From CALJFL01 sp039964455 (GTDB lineage Bacteria > Pseudomonadota > Gammaproteobacteria > Pseudomonadales > Halieaceae): a stretch of DNA of 64,000 nucleotides. Within the stretch, counting starts at the first letter, position 1, and each line of letters begins with the position of its first letter. The DNA lies in NCBI GenBank assembly GCA_039964455.1, contig JBDVXK010000012.1, positions 372,001 to 436,000 on the forward strand. The letters run 5' to 3'. Shown one piece after another: positions 1 through 7,932 of this stretch. Under the pieces are notes generated by a model. The model was not told the DNA's origin, did not search any database, and was given only the letters and a program-made list of their open reading frames with translations. A program made the translations under genes and the position numbers.

Positions 1-1326
1 AGCCTTCGCCTGCTCGGCCGCCTCCCACTCGCGGGTATAAGCGTAGTGCTCGACAAAGTCATCGCCAAACAACGACCGGGCAGCGACCGAACCGCGCAGG
101 CGACTCGCCGCCTCTGCCAGGCTGCCGGGCAGCATCAGGTCAGCGCCAAATTCGCGCTCGTAGGCATTGCCACTGACCGGCTCTCCCGGCTCTATGCGCT
201 GCTCAATTCCCCAGAGGCCGGAACCAATGGCAGCGGCCAATGCCAGGTAAGGGTTAATGTCCGCTGCTGCCACCCGGTATTCAACCCGTTGCGATTTCGC
301 ATTGCCGGGAATGGCTCGAATTGCGCAGGTACGGTTGTCTATCCCCCAGGTGGCCGCAGTCGGCGCCCAGGCGCCGGGCACCAGACGGGTAAAACTGTTT
401 GCCGTAGACGCGACCATTGCTAAAAGCTCGGGCATCAGTGCCTGCTGCCCACCCAAAAACCAACGCATGGTCTGAGACATACCGTCGGGCGCAGAGTCAT
501 CAAAAAATGGCGCGCCGCCCTCGGCATCCGCCAGCGAAATATGCAGATGGCCAGACTGGCCAGGGTAAAGCGGCGACCACTTGGCCATGAAGGTGGCCAT
601 CAATCCACGCTGCTGGGCGAGGACTTTCATAAAGGTTTTAAACAGCACGGCATCATCGGCGGCACGCAAGGCATCGCTGTGGGTTATCGCTGCCTCCAGC
701 ACTCCGGGGCCAGTCTCGGTGTGCAAGCCCTCAAGCGGCATCCCCATTGTTTCGGCCATTGCCAGAATATCGCGGTAAAGATCGCTGTGGGTTGAGTTGC
801 GCAATACCGAATAACCAAAGTTATCCGGTGTCATTGGTTGCAGTTGGCGATAGCCCTTGTCGCGAACGCTGTCAGGCGTTTCCTGAAAAAGGAAAAACTC
901 GAATTCGGCGGCGGCACTCGCTGTCAGGCCGTGACTGCCAAGGCGGGACAGGACTTTCTTGAGAATGGAGCGCGGGCAGACAGAGGCGGCCGCAGAATCA
1001 CTGAAATCGGCCAGCAGCAACAGCGCATCTTCGCCCTCAAGTGGCAGTGCCCGACAGCTGCCCGGGTCAATAAACGCCCAGGCATCCGGGAAGGCAGTCT
1101 GCCAACCCGTATAGGAATCACGCTCGTAAAGCTGGTCATTACTGTCCCAGCCAAAAATCACATCGCAAAAACCAAAGCCCTTGGCCAGAGCCGACTCCAG
1201 CTTACCGCGACTAACGTACTTACCGCGCAGTACGCCATCGATATCAGTCACCGCCAGCTTCACATTGCTGGCCCCCAGTGCATCTATCCGGGCAAGCACC
1301 TCGCTTGCAGTCAGGTTATTGTCCAC
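1..1326 (-). CDS. Glutamine synthetase family protein (PuuA-like), 3' end cut by window edge
   Basis: Reading the minus strand from a GTG at 1326 gives 442 open residues with no stop before the edge, so only a short C-terminus should be missing (family about 450). The start is supported by GGAG 6 nt upstream. The N-terminal part carries VKLAVTDIDGVLRGKY and a WDSNDQLYE segment typical of glutamine synthetase-like gamma-glutamyl ligases. The catalytic half has HTETGPGVLEAA, FMAKW, SGHLHIS, then a late RVEYR segment. The family ligates glutamate to ammonia or an amine such as putrescine. The amine here cannot be read from sequence. It lies 17 nt after rluB and probably belongs to that operon. 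A polyamine or amine role is inference; plain GlnA is unlikely given the divergent N-terminus. Confidence 0.85.
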   Translation of the reverse strand, partial: MDNNLTASEVLARIDALGASNVKLAVTDIDGVLRGKYVSRGKLESALAKGFGFCDVIFGWDSNDQLYERDSYTGWQTAFPDAWAFIDPGSCRALPLEGEDALLLLADFSDSAAASVCPRSILKKVLSRLGSHGLTASAAAEFEFFLFQETPDSVRDKGYRQLQPMTPDNFGYSVLRNSTHSDLYRDILAMAETMGMPLEGLHTETGPGVLEAAITHSDALRAADDAVLFKTFMKVLAQQRGLMATFMAKWSPLYPGQSGHLHISLADAEGGAPFFDDSAPDGMSQTMRWFLGGQQALMPELLAMVASTANSFTRLVPGAWAPTAATWGIDNRTCAIRAIPGNAKSQRVEYRVAAADINPYLALAAAIGSGLWGIEQRIEPGEPVSGNAYEREFGADLMLPGSLAEAASRLRGSVAARSLFGDDFVEHYAYTREWEAAEQAKA

Positions 1327-1343
1327 GGGCAACTCCGTTGGGG

Positions 1344-2237
1344 CTAAAGCTTTCTTCGCTTGCTCTGCACGCCACGCCCGGTACGTTTACCAAACTGGCG
1401 CTCCATGGTTTCCTTTTCCTTGATTGACGATCGCTGCTGCGCTTTCGGTGGCAAGCTGGCCATGCGGTAAAGGCCCTTCACCTCTTTTGGCTCAAGCTCC
1501 ACCCACTGGCCCTGCTTGACCTTTGAGGGGATAAACACATCGCCATAGCGCACGCGCTTGAGTCTGGAGACGGTCAAACCCTGGGACTCCCACAAACGAC
1601 GCACCTCGCGGTTTCGACCCTCCATCAACACCACGTAATACCAACGGTTAATGCCGTCACCACCGCCGTCCTGAATATCGGTAAAGCGAGCAACACCGTC
1701 GTCCAGCATCACCCCTTCCAGCATACGCTGCAGCATATCTTCACTGACATCACCCATAACACGCACCATGTACTCGCGCTCTATATTTGAAGACGGGTGC
1801 ATCAGTACATTGGCCAGTTCACCGTCGGTAGTGAACAGCAACAGGCCGGAGGTGTTGTAATCGAGGCGACCAATAGATATCCAGCGACCTGACTTCAGCT
1901 TGGGCAGCCGCTGGTAAACTGTGCGGCGCCCTTGCGGATCCTTGCGGGAGCACACTTCGCCGGTGGGCTTGTGGTACAGGATGCAGCGGGTTTTTTCGGC
2001 GGGGGCGATCTCGACTGCGCGACCATCGACCGCAATTCGGGCACGACCATCGACGCGGTCACCCAGCTTGGCGGGCTTGCCATTAATGGAGACACGCCCG
2101 GCCTCTATCCATCGCTCCATTTCACGACGGGATCCCATACCGGTGCGGGCGAGAACTTTTTGCAGTTTCTCACCAGCACGAGGCGGCTCTTCTTGCGGCG
2201 CGCCGGGGGCCGCTTCGGGGTCACGGGACTTAGCCAT
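1344..2237 (-). CDS. rluB: 23S rRNA pseudouridine(2605) synthase RluB
   Basis: 297 residues from an ATG at 2237, 10 nt after the scpB stop; a longer in-frame ORF exists upstream but would run deep into scpB. After a basic and proline-rich start there is an S4 RNA-binding domain (about 20-75, EKLQKVLARTGMGSRREME), then the RsuA/RluB-type catalytic domain with GRLDYNTSGLLLFT, where the Asp of GRLD is the nucleophile. The late EGRNREVRRLW motif is also characteristic. The C-terminus is a short basic tail (KSKRRKL-like), common in RluB. The family converts U2605 of 23S rRNA to pseudouridine in the cytoplasm. The order scpA-scpB-rluB is widespread in gammaproteobacteria and supports RluB over RluE or RluF. 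Confidence 0.93.
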   Translation of the reverse strand: MAKSRDPEAAPGAPQEEPPRAGEKLQKVLARTGMGSRREMERWIEAGRVSINGKPAKLGDRVDGRARIAVDGRAVEIAPAEKTRCILYHKPTGEVCSRKDPQGRRTVYQRLPKLKSGRWISIGRLDYNTSGLLLFTTDGELANVLMHPSSNIEREYMVRVMGDVSEDMLQRMLEGVMLDDGVARFTDIQDGGGDGINRWYYVVLMEGRNREVRRLWESQGLTVSRLKRVRYGDVFIPSKVKQGQWVELEPKEVKGLYRMASLPPKAQQRSSIKEKETMERQFGKRTGRGVQSKRRKL

Positions 2238-2247
2238 TGTGTTTAGC

Positions 2248-3165
2248 TCAGGCCTGACGCTCGGGCTCGCTGGCACCTTCAGGGTCGGCTGGAGCATCTG
2301 CGCCAGCCTGGTCGGTTGCCGCACTGTCTTCGCTGACAGTCTGAGCAGCTTCTGCCAACTGGGCGACATCGGTAATCTCGGCGTCGGCGGCCTCTACGTC
2401 TTCGACAGCGTCCTGCTCCGCGGTGTCTTCGAGGTCAGATGCTTCAGATGCTTCAGATGCTTCTACAGGCTCGGCTCCCGACTCTGCGTTATCAACGGTT
2501 TCCGCGACTTCTTCACCCTCAACAGGCACATCGGAGCCGTCAGGGTTGTGATCCGTACCACCAACCACTACCAATCCCGGTGTCTCTCCCTCGCCTTCCG
2601 CCGGCATATCAGTAAAGCCCAGTTCGGCTGTCAGTGTCTCAAAGTCGCGAATCTCGGCCAGCGCGGGTAACTGCTCCAGATTCTTCAGATTGAAGTAATC
2701 GAGGAACTGCCGGGTCGTCGCATACATGGCGGGGCGGCCCGGCACATCGCGATGACCAACCACGCGGATCCACTCTCTCTCATGCAGCGTCTTGATAATA
2801 TTGGAGCTCACCGCTACGCCCCGAATTTCCTCTATCTCGCCACGGGTGATGGGCTGTCGATAGGCAATAAGAGACAGCGTCTCCAACAATGCGCGTGAGT
2901 ACTTCTGAGGCCGCTCAGTCCACAGACGGCCCACCCAGGGACTCAAGGACTGCCGCACCTGAAAGCGAAAACCGCTGGCCACTTCCTGCAACTCAAACCC
3001 GCGATCATCGCAGCGCTCGGCAACCTCTTTCAGCGCTGCCCGGATGTCGGTGTTATCGGGGCGTTCATGCTCTTCGAACAGCTCACTCAACTGCGCCACG
3101 GTCATGGGCTTGCCCGCTGCCAGCAGCGCGCCTTCGACAATCTGAACCAAACCTGTTTCTGTCAT
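2248..3165 (-). CDS. scpB: Chromosome segregation and condensation protein ScpB, with long acidic tail
   Basis: 305 residues from the ATG at 3165, which follows the scpA stop (3167-3169) by one base. Residues 1-190 form the usual tandem winged-helix ScpB (VEGALLAAGKPMT; YSRALLETLSLIAYRQPITRGEIEEIRG; GRPAMYATT). Residues about 195-305 are extra: a low-complexity tail rich in Glu, Asp and Ala with an EASEASEAS run encoded by three exact copies of a 9-bp unit. ScpB normally stops near 190-200 residues, so the tail is a clear extension and probably disordered. ScpB works with ScpA and SMC as the kleisin partner that loads SMC on DNA. The core assignment is secure; any tail function is unknown. 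Confidence 0.93.
   Translation of the reverse strand: MTETGLVQIVEGALLAAGKPMTVAQLSELFEEHERPDNTDIRAALKEVAERCDDRGFELQEVASGFRFQVRQSLSPWVGRLWTERPQKYSRALLETLSLIAYRQPITRGEIEEIRGVAVSSNIIKTLHEREWIRVVGHRDVPGRPAMYATTRQFLDYFNLKNLEQLPALAEIRDFETLTAELGFTDMPAEGEGETPGLVVVGGTDHNPDGSDVPVEGEEVAETVDNAESGAEPVEASEASEASDLEDTAEQDAVEDVEAADAEITDVAQLAEAAQTVSEDSAATDQAGADAPADPEGASEPERQA
2436..2462. repeat. 3 x 9-bp exact tandem repeat inside scpB
   Basis: The unit CAGATGCTT occurs three times head to tail on the plus strand (2436, 2445, 2454). In scpB it encodes the repeated Glu-Ala-Ser of the acidic tail. In-frame 9-bp repeats of this kind can change copy number by slippage without breaking the gene. Confidence 0.9.
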
Positions 3166-3166
3166 G

Positions 3167-4054
3167 TCATTCCGACCTTGCCTTGATGTGGATCGGACCG
3201 AACTCGTCGGTCTGTACAATTTCAACCAGAGCTTCTTTCATTAATTCCATTATTGCCAGGAATGTCACCACCACCCCCAGTCGACCTTCATTGGCAGTGA
3301 ACAAGGCCACAAACGGCACAAACTGCTTGCCAGACAAGGTCTCCAGCACCTGCGACATACGCTCACGGGTCGACAATGCCTCTCGCTGGATATGGTGGCT
3401 TTCAAACATATCGGCCCTGCGAAGTACCTCGCCAAGGGCTAACAGTAACTCGCGCATGTCGACGTCGGGCTCTGGCCGCTCGCGATTGATCTCAGGAGGG
3501 TTGGCACTGCCAATCCAGGTGTCGCGCTCCATGCGCGGCAATTCCTCGATGTCTTCGGCGGCCTTCTTGAAACGCTCGTATTCCTGCAGGCGACGAATCA
3601 GTTGTGCCCGTGGATCTTCCTCATCATCCTCGATTTCTGTCGAGCGTGGCAGCAGCATTCGCGACTTGATCTCGGCCAATACTGCCGCCATCAGCAGGTA
3701 CTCCGCGGCAAGCTCAAAATGCATGGCATCCATCAGGTCGACGTAGTGCATGTACTGCTCGGTAATCGCCGAAACGTCGATTTCCAGGATATCCAGGTTC
3801 TGCCGCCGTATCAGGTAAAGCAGCAAATCCAGCGGACCCTCAAAGGCCTCCAGAAACACTTCCAGCGCCTGCGGCGGGATGTAAAGATCCTTGGGTAATT
3901 CGGTGACAGCCTGCCCCATCACCACCGCAAACGGCATCTCACCCTGCTGCGGGGGGATGCTAACTTCGGCTTCTGTGGGAGTCGCGGGCTGGCTGGCGCC
4001 CGGGGGTATCGGGGAGTCGGATTGGGTGTCCGGAGTGCTATCGTTCGCTGACAC
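3167..4054 (-). CDS. scpA: Segregation and condensation protein A (kleisin)
   Basis: 295 residues from a GTG at 4054 with AGG 10 nt upstream. The first 45 residues are a Pro/Ser/Thr-rich, probably disordered extension; the kleisin core starts near residue 60 (VFLEAFEGPLDLLLYLIRRQ), followed by LEIDVSAITEQYMHYVD and AAEYLLMAAVLAEIKSRMLLP, all hallmark ScpA segments. The C-terminal winged helix contains VVTFLAIMELMKEALVEIVQ. ScpA bridges the heads of the SMC dimer and binds ScpB. The gene is followed at once by scpB, as is usual. It lies 38 nt after yciO, so it is probably co-transcribed with rnm-yciO. Confidence 0.95.
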   Translation of the reverse strand: MSANDSTPDTQSDSPIPPGASQPATPTEAEVSIPPQQGEMPFAVVMGQAVTELPKDLYIPPQALEVFLEAFEGPLDLLLYLIRRQNLDILEIDVSAITEQYMHYVDLMDAMHFELAAEYLLMAAVLAEIKSRMLLPRSTEIEDDEEDPRAQLIRRLQEYERFKKAAEDIEELPRMERDTWIGSANPPEINRERPEPDVDMRELLLALGEVLRRADMFESHHIQREALSTRERMSQVLETLSGKQFVPFVALFTANEGRLGVVVTFLAIMELMKEALVEIVQTDEFGPIHIKARSE

Positions 4055-4092
4055 GGGCTTACCTGCTAATCGCTAGGCTCCAGTATACCTTA

Positions 4093-4716
4093 CTAATCCT
4101 CAAAAGGCGCGGTATCTCCCTTGCCAGCACGCAAAACCAGCGGCACTTCCTCCGCCAGGTCGACCACAGTGGAAGCCTCCATCCCACAGTAGCCTCCATC
4201 GATCACCAGATCGACATCGTGCTCGAGAATCTGGCGGATATCGTAGGGGTCAATCAACGGGTATTCATCGCCGGGCATGATCAGTGTGACGCTCATTAGA
4301 GGCTCGGACAAATCGGCCAGCAGGGCCTCGGCTATTGGGTTGGACGGCACCCTCAGCCCCACCGTTTTACGCTTTGGGTGCAGTAGTCGCCGGGGCACTT
4401 CCGAGGTGGCCTTGAGAATAAAGGTATACGGGCCCGGGGTGCAGGCTCGCAGCAATCGATACACCGTATTGTCTACCTTGGCGTAACTGGCAATCTCGGA
4501 CAGATCACGACAAACCAGCGTAAAGTTGTGTCTGTCATCCAGCTTGCGGATGCGCCGGATGCGATCCAGCGCCTGCTTGTCACCGATGTGGCAGCCCAGC
4601 GCATAGGCCGAGTCTGTCGGATATACAACTACCCCGCCCGCCCGAATAATATCGACGGCCTGCCTGATCAAGCGCGCCTGCGGATTATCGGGATGAATCT
4701 GAAAGAACTGACTCAC
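4093..4716 (-). CDS. yciO: L-threonylcarbamoyladenylate synthase-like protein (YciO/Sua5 family)
   Basis: 207 residues from a GTG at 4716 that overlaps the rnm stop as GTGA; the length matches YciO (about 206), so upstream ATG candidates are rejected. The YrdC-like fold is shown by IRAGGVVVYPTDSAYALG near residue 30, KLDDRHNFTLVCRDLSEIA, CTPGPYTFILKA and KRKTVGLRVP. It lacks the extra C-terminal domain of long Sua5 proteins. TsaC/Sua5 members make the threonylcarbamoyl-adenylate used for t6A in tRNA. YciO is a paralogue whose in vivo role is less certain. Adjacency to rnm occurs in enterobacteria too and supports the YciO call over TsaC. Confidence 0.88.
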   Translation of the reverse strand: MSQFFQIHPDNPQARLIRQAVDIIRAGGVVVYPTDSAYALGCHIGDKQALDRIRRIRKLDDRHNFTLVCRDLSEIASYAKVDNTVYRLLRACTPGPYTFILKATSEVPRRLLHPKRKTVGLRVPSNPIAEALLADLSEPLMSVTLIMPGDEYPLIDPYDIRQILEHDVDLVIDGGYCGMEASTVVDLAEEVPLVLRAGKGDTAPFED

Positions 4717-5573
4717 GTGGCGGCACCCCCGCGAACAGCTCTTTTCCAGTCGCCCCAAACAGCCTGCAGATCATCCCGCGTGGCCAGCTGTATACCAAGA
4801 TCAGCGCTGTAAGGACCGTCGCGATGGAAGTCGCTGCCGCCCGAAACTTGCAGCTCATAGGAAGCTGCCAGCCGCTGTAGATGGCTTATCTGATCGCCGG
4901 TCTGACGGCCGCTATTAATTTCAATTGCCATTCCACCCGCCTCTTTAAAGTCGACAACCAGTCGGCGCAGCTTCATGCCAGTGAGTTTGTACTTGAGGGG
5001 GTGAGCAATTATCGCGATACCACCGGCTGCCACAATCCACTGGGTGACCTGCGCCAGCTCTGGCCAGAATGCCTTCACATCACCGGTCTTGCCCTGGCCG
5101 AGATAGCGATCAAATGCCTGACCGACATCCTCCACATGACCCTGTGCAACCAACCACGCTGCGAAATGCGGCCGACCCAGCTGGCTGTCGCCGGCGAGTG
5201 CCTGTGCGCCGGCAAATGCGCCGACAAAGCCCAGCTTTTCAAGCCGGTCGGCTATCTTCTGACCCCGGTCCTGGCGTGCCTGACCCAGCTGATTCAGCCC
5301 AGCCACCATGGCCGGGTGCTGGCAGTCCATATCCAGTCCGACAATATGAACCGTAACGCCAGACCAGCGGCAGGAAAACTCAATGCCTGGAACCAGCATC
5401 ATCTGTGCGTCAACCTGCGTATAATAGCGACTGGCTTCGAGATACCCCGCCATCGTGTCGTGATCAGTAATGGCAAACTGGTCAACACCACGAGCAAGGG
5501 CACGATCCACCAACTCACGCGGAGAGAGTACTCCGTCGGACGCGGTAGAATGTGTATGGAAGTCAATCAGCAC
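4713..5573 (-). CDS. rnm: PHP-domain 5'-3' exoribonuclease (RNase AM, Rnm/YciV)
   Basis: 286 residues from a GTG at 5573. The PHP metal-binding motifs are all present: DFHTHSTASDG near the N-terminus, ITDHDT near residue 40, PGIEFSC near 63, AHPLKYK near 190, and GSDFHRDGP near 250. Length and motif spacing match YciV, which uses the PHP site to trim 5' ends of 5S, 16S and 23S rRNA and to degrade short oligonucleotides and nucleoside 3',5'-bisphosphates. It is the first gene of the minus-strand run rnm-yciO-scpA-scpB-rluB and is divergent from yciB across about 100 bases, where promoters for both directions should lie. Confidence 0.9.
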   Translation of the reverse strand: MLIDFHTHSTASDGVLSPRELVDRALARGVDQFAITDHDTMAGYLEASRYYTQVDAQMMLVPGIEFSCRWSGVTVHIVGLDMDCQHPAMVAGLNQLGQARQDRGQKIADRLEKLGFVGAFAGAQALAGDSQLGRPHFAAWLVAQGHVEDVGQAFDRYLGQGKTGDVKAFWPELAQVTQWIVAAGGIAIIAHPLKYKLTGMKLRRLVVDFKEAGGMAIEINSGRQTGDQISHLQRLAASYELQVSGGSDFHRDGPYSADLGIQLATRDDLQAVWGDWKRAVRGGAAT

Positions 5574-5677
5574 AATCTTTACACTTTCGTTTAATGCAGT
5601 GAGCAGCTGCGTTTAGAGGCAACTGCTGCCTCGAGCAAGGCTGCCGCATATTACCACGCCAGGCCCGGACACAAGCC

Positions 5678-6283
5678 ATGAAGCAGTTACTGGAATTCAT
5701 TCCCATCGCCTTGTTCTTCATTGTCTATCAATTGAAGGGAGAGAGTATTGCCGTGGGCGGCTGGGAATACACCTTCGATGGTATTTTTACCGCAACTGCC
5801 GTACTGATGGCCGCGACAGTACTGCAGGTTATCCTTAGCTACCTGTTGTCTGGCGAGATCGAAAAACGCCTGCTATGGATGTTGCTGGCGGTGCTGCTAT
5901 TTGGTGGCGCGACCCTGCTATTTCGCAACCAGATGTTCATTCAGTGGAAACCCACCATCTTTAACTGGGTACTGGCGCTAATTTTTGGCGGCTCCCAGTT
6001 TATCGGCGAAAAAAATCTGATGGAGCGCACTCTGGGCAGCCAGATACAACTGCCCAAACCGGTATGGCTGCGATTAAACCTGTTGTGGGTGGGAAACTTT
6101 ACCTTGGTGGGCGCGCTAAACCTTTACGTGGCCTACAGCTTCAGCGAAGCCACCTGGGTCAGCTATAAACTCTATTCTGCCATCGGTTTCACACTCGCCC
6201 TGACCATATTGACTGCCCTGCTGATCAGCCCACACCTTAAAGAGCAGGAGTCAGGCGACAAACCCCTGACAGAGGACCCGTAA
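5678..6283 (+). CDS. yciB: Inner membrane septation/lipid-transport-associated protein YciB (IspZ)
   Basis: 201 residues with about five hydrophobic helices. The signature start MKQLLEFIPIALFFIVYQ, the GIFTATAVLMAAT helix, IQWKPTIFNWVLALIFGG and the LRLNLLWVGNFTLVGALNLYV segment identify the septation protein A family. YciB is an inner-membrane protein that interacts with divisome and elongasome proteins and affects envelope integrity. Its biochemical role is not settled. It is followed after 5 nt by yciI, the same neighbour order as in other gammaproteobacteria. Confidence 0.93.
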   Translation: MKQLLEFIPIALFFIVYQLKGESIAVGGWEYTFDGIFTATAVLMAATVLQVILSYLLSGEIEKRLLWMLLAVLLFGGATLLFRNQMFIQWKPTIFNWVLALIFGGSQFIGEKNLMERTLGSQIQLPKPVWLRLNLLWVGNFTLVGALNLYVAYSFSEATWVSYKLYSAIGFTLALTILTALLISPHLKEQESGDKPLTEDP

Positions 6284-6288
6284 ACCCC

Positions 6289-6588
6289 ATGTATTACGCC
6301 ATTCTTTGCGAAGACATACCCAACAGCCTGAATCAGCGACTCAAGGCCCGTCCGGCACATCTGGAGCGCATCCAGACCCTGGTTGACCAGGGTCGCCTGC
6401 TGGCGGCAGGCCCCCACCCGGCACTGGACACAGAGGATCCGGGAGATGCCGGGTTTACCGGAAGCCTGATAATTGGTGAATTTGACAGCCTGGAGTCGGC
6501 GACCGCCTGGGCCGACGCTGACCCCTATGTGGAAGCCGGCGTTTTCAGCAAGGTCACCGTTAAACCGTACAAGCTGGTGCTGCCCTGA
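6289..6588 (+). CDS. yciI: YciI family protein
   Basis: 99 residues, the usual size. It has the ferredoxin-like YciI fold markers: N-terminal MYYAILCEDIP, RPAHLERIQTLVDQGRLLAAGP, GSLIIGEFDSLESATAWADADPYV and a final TVKPYK. The conserved His (in AHLERI) and Asp (in DADPY) seen in the family are present. The family resembles muconolactone isomerase-like dimeric alpha/beta barrels; the physiological reaction is unknown. It lies 5 nt after yciB and is almost certainly co-transcribed. Confidence 0.9.
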   Translation: MYYAILCEDIPNSLNQRLKARPAHLERIQTLVDQGRLLAAGPHPALDTEDPGDAGFTGSLIIGEFDSLESATAWADADPYVEAGVFSKVTVKPYKLVLP

Positions 6589-6652
6589 GTAGTGGCTTCC
6601 ATGCTACTATTTGCCGCCCCGAGAGCAACCCCGAACACCTGAGGATACAACT

Positions 6653-7327
6653 TTGCTACGCACACTTTCGCTTTTCACACTGCTGACACTGGCGGTGACA
6701 GAATCGCTGGCGCAGGACGCCCGCTATGTCAGTGACAAGCAGTATATTCCACTGCGCAGTGGCCCCGGTGGCGATTACCGTATTGTTCATCGCGGCATCC
6801 CCTCTGGAACCAGTCTCAAAGTGGCCCGTGAGTCAGATGATGGTACCTGGGCCGAAATTACCACTGCCGCCGGCACCTCCGGCTGGATTCGCACCCAGTA
6901 CCTGATGGACGAGGTGCCCGCCAAGAATCTCCTGCGCGCTGCCGAACAACAGGCCGAGCAAGCAGTAGCATCCAGTACGGCATTAAAAGAACAGCTTGCC
7001 AGCCTGGAAAGCGACCGTGTGGAACTACTCAACCAGATAAACAGTACTGACTCTGGATTCAAGCAGGTCTCTGAGGAACTGAATCAGCTGAAGCAGGTCT
7101 CTGGTAAAGCGGTGCAACTGGATACCGACAACCGGCGCCTGGTGGAGGAATCAGAAAACTTGCGCTCGGAAGCAGACATGCTGAAGTCAGAGAACCAGCG
7201 ACTGCAGGACAAGCTGGACAGCGAGGCCTTCATCGACGGCGCACTGGCCGTGTTTCTGGGTGTCATCATCACCCTGGTGGTGCCACGCCTCTGGCCCAAG
7301 CGCCGCAAAAGCTCAAGCTGGGCCTGA
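6653..7327 (+). CDS. Membrane-anchored SH3-domain/coiled-coil protein (TIGR04211/YgiM type)
   Basis: 224 residues from a TTG at 6653, preceded by TGAGGA with 7-8 nt spacing; this start places a signal peptide (LSLFTLLTLAVTESLAQ) at the N-terminus. A bacterial SH3 domain follows (about 25-85: YVSDKQYIPLRSGPGGDYRIVHRG; GTSGWIRTQYL), then a long coiled coil (about 95-200) rich in Glu, Gln, Leu and Ser, one transmembrane helix (about 205-220) and a basic C-terminal tail (PKRRKSS). This order is the YgiM-like architecture. The exported SH3 domain may contact cell-wall peptides; function is unknown. An ATG at 6611 is in frame but would bury the signal peptide. Confidence 0.82.
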   Translation: MLRTLSLFTLLTLAVTESLAQDARYVSDKQYIPLRSGPGGDYRIVHRGIPSGTSLKVARESDDGTWAEITTAAGTSGWIRTQYLMDEVPAKNLLRAAEQQAEQAVASSTALKEQLASLESDRVELLNQINSTDSGFKQVSEELNQLKQVSGKAVQLDTDNRRLVEESENLRSEADMLKSENQRLQDKLDSEAFIDGALAVFLGVIITLVVPRLWPKRRKSSSWA

Positions 7328-7362
7328 CATCGCTCAACTAATCGAATTGGAGATAACACAAC

Positions 7363-7932
7363 ATGCTCAGATCATTACTTGTCGTTCTAACATTGATTTT
7401 CGCTCCAGTGGCGCTGGCAGAGTCTGGCGGCCCCAGCACTGAAGTCATTATCAAAACCGATCAGGGCGATATCACAGTCCGCCTGTTTGCCGAGAAGTCG
7501 CCCGTTACTGTGGCAAATTTCCTGAGCTACGTAGACAGTGGCCACTACAGCGGCACCATTTTCCATCGCGTTATTCCGAACTTCATGATCCAGGGTGGCG
7601 GCATGCTTCCTGACATGACAGAGAAAGAAGTGGGTGAGCCCATCGTCAACGAATCAAAGAACCGGCTGCATAACACTCGCGGCACTCTGGCAATGGCTAG
7701 AACCAATGATCCCGATTCAGCCACTGCCCAGTTCTTTATCAACCAGCGCACCAACCTGCGCCTGGACTGGTCGCCCGGCCGGCCCGGCTACACTGTATTT
7801 GGCGAAGTGGTAGATGGCATGAGCACGGTTGACTTCATTGCCTCCAGCCCAGTTACCAAGGTGGGACCACACAGTGATGTGCCGTCAGAGCCCATCATCA
7901 TCAAGGAGATTGTCCGCAAGTCGCTGCTATGA
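7363..7932 (+). CDS. ppiA: Periplasmic cyclophilin-type peptidyl-prolyl cis-trans isomerase
   Basis: 189 residues: a clear signal peptide (LLVVLTLIFAPVALA), then a bacterial short cyclophilin domain. Recognisable segments are IKTDQGDITVRLF, SPVTVANFLSYVDSGHY, FHRVIPNFMIQGGG (catalytic Arg in HRV), GTLAMARTNDPDSATAQFFIN and YTVFGEVVDGM. It assists proline isomerisation during protein folding in the periplasm. The stop overlaps the pdxJ start in ATGA, so translation is probably coupled. An E. coli PpiA-like role fits; the symbol is by family resemblance and not unique orthology. Confidence 0.88.
   Translation: MLRSLLVVLTLIFAPVALAESGGPSTEVIIKTDQGDITVRLFAEKSPVTVANFLSYVDSGHYSGTIFHRVIPNFMIQGGGMLPDMTEKEVGEPIVNESKNRLHNTRGTLAMARTNDPDSATAQFFINQRTNLRLDWSPGRPGYTVFGEVVDGMSTVDFIASSPVTKVGPHSDVPSEPIIIKEIVRKSLL

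Noticed and set aside
1921..2670. 249-codon plus-strand frame over rluB and scpB
   Set aside because: Antisense to two conserved genes and of skewed composition.
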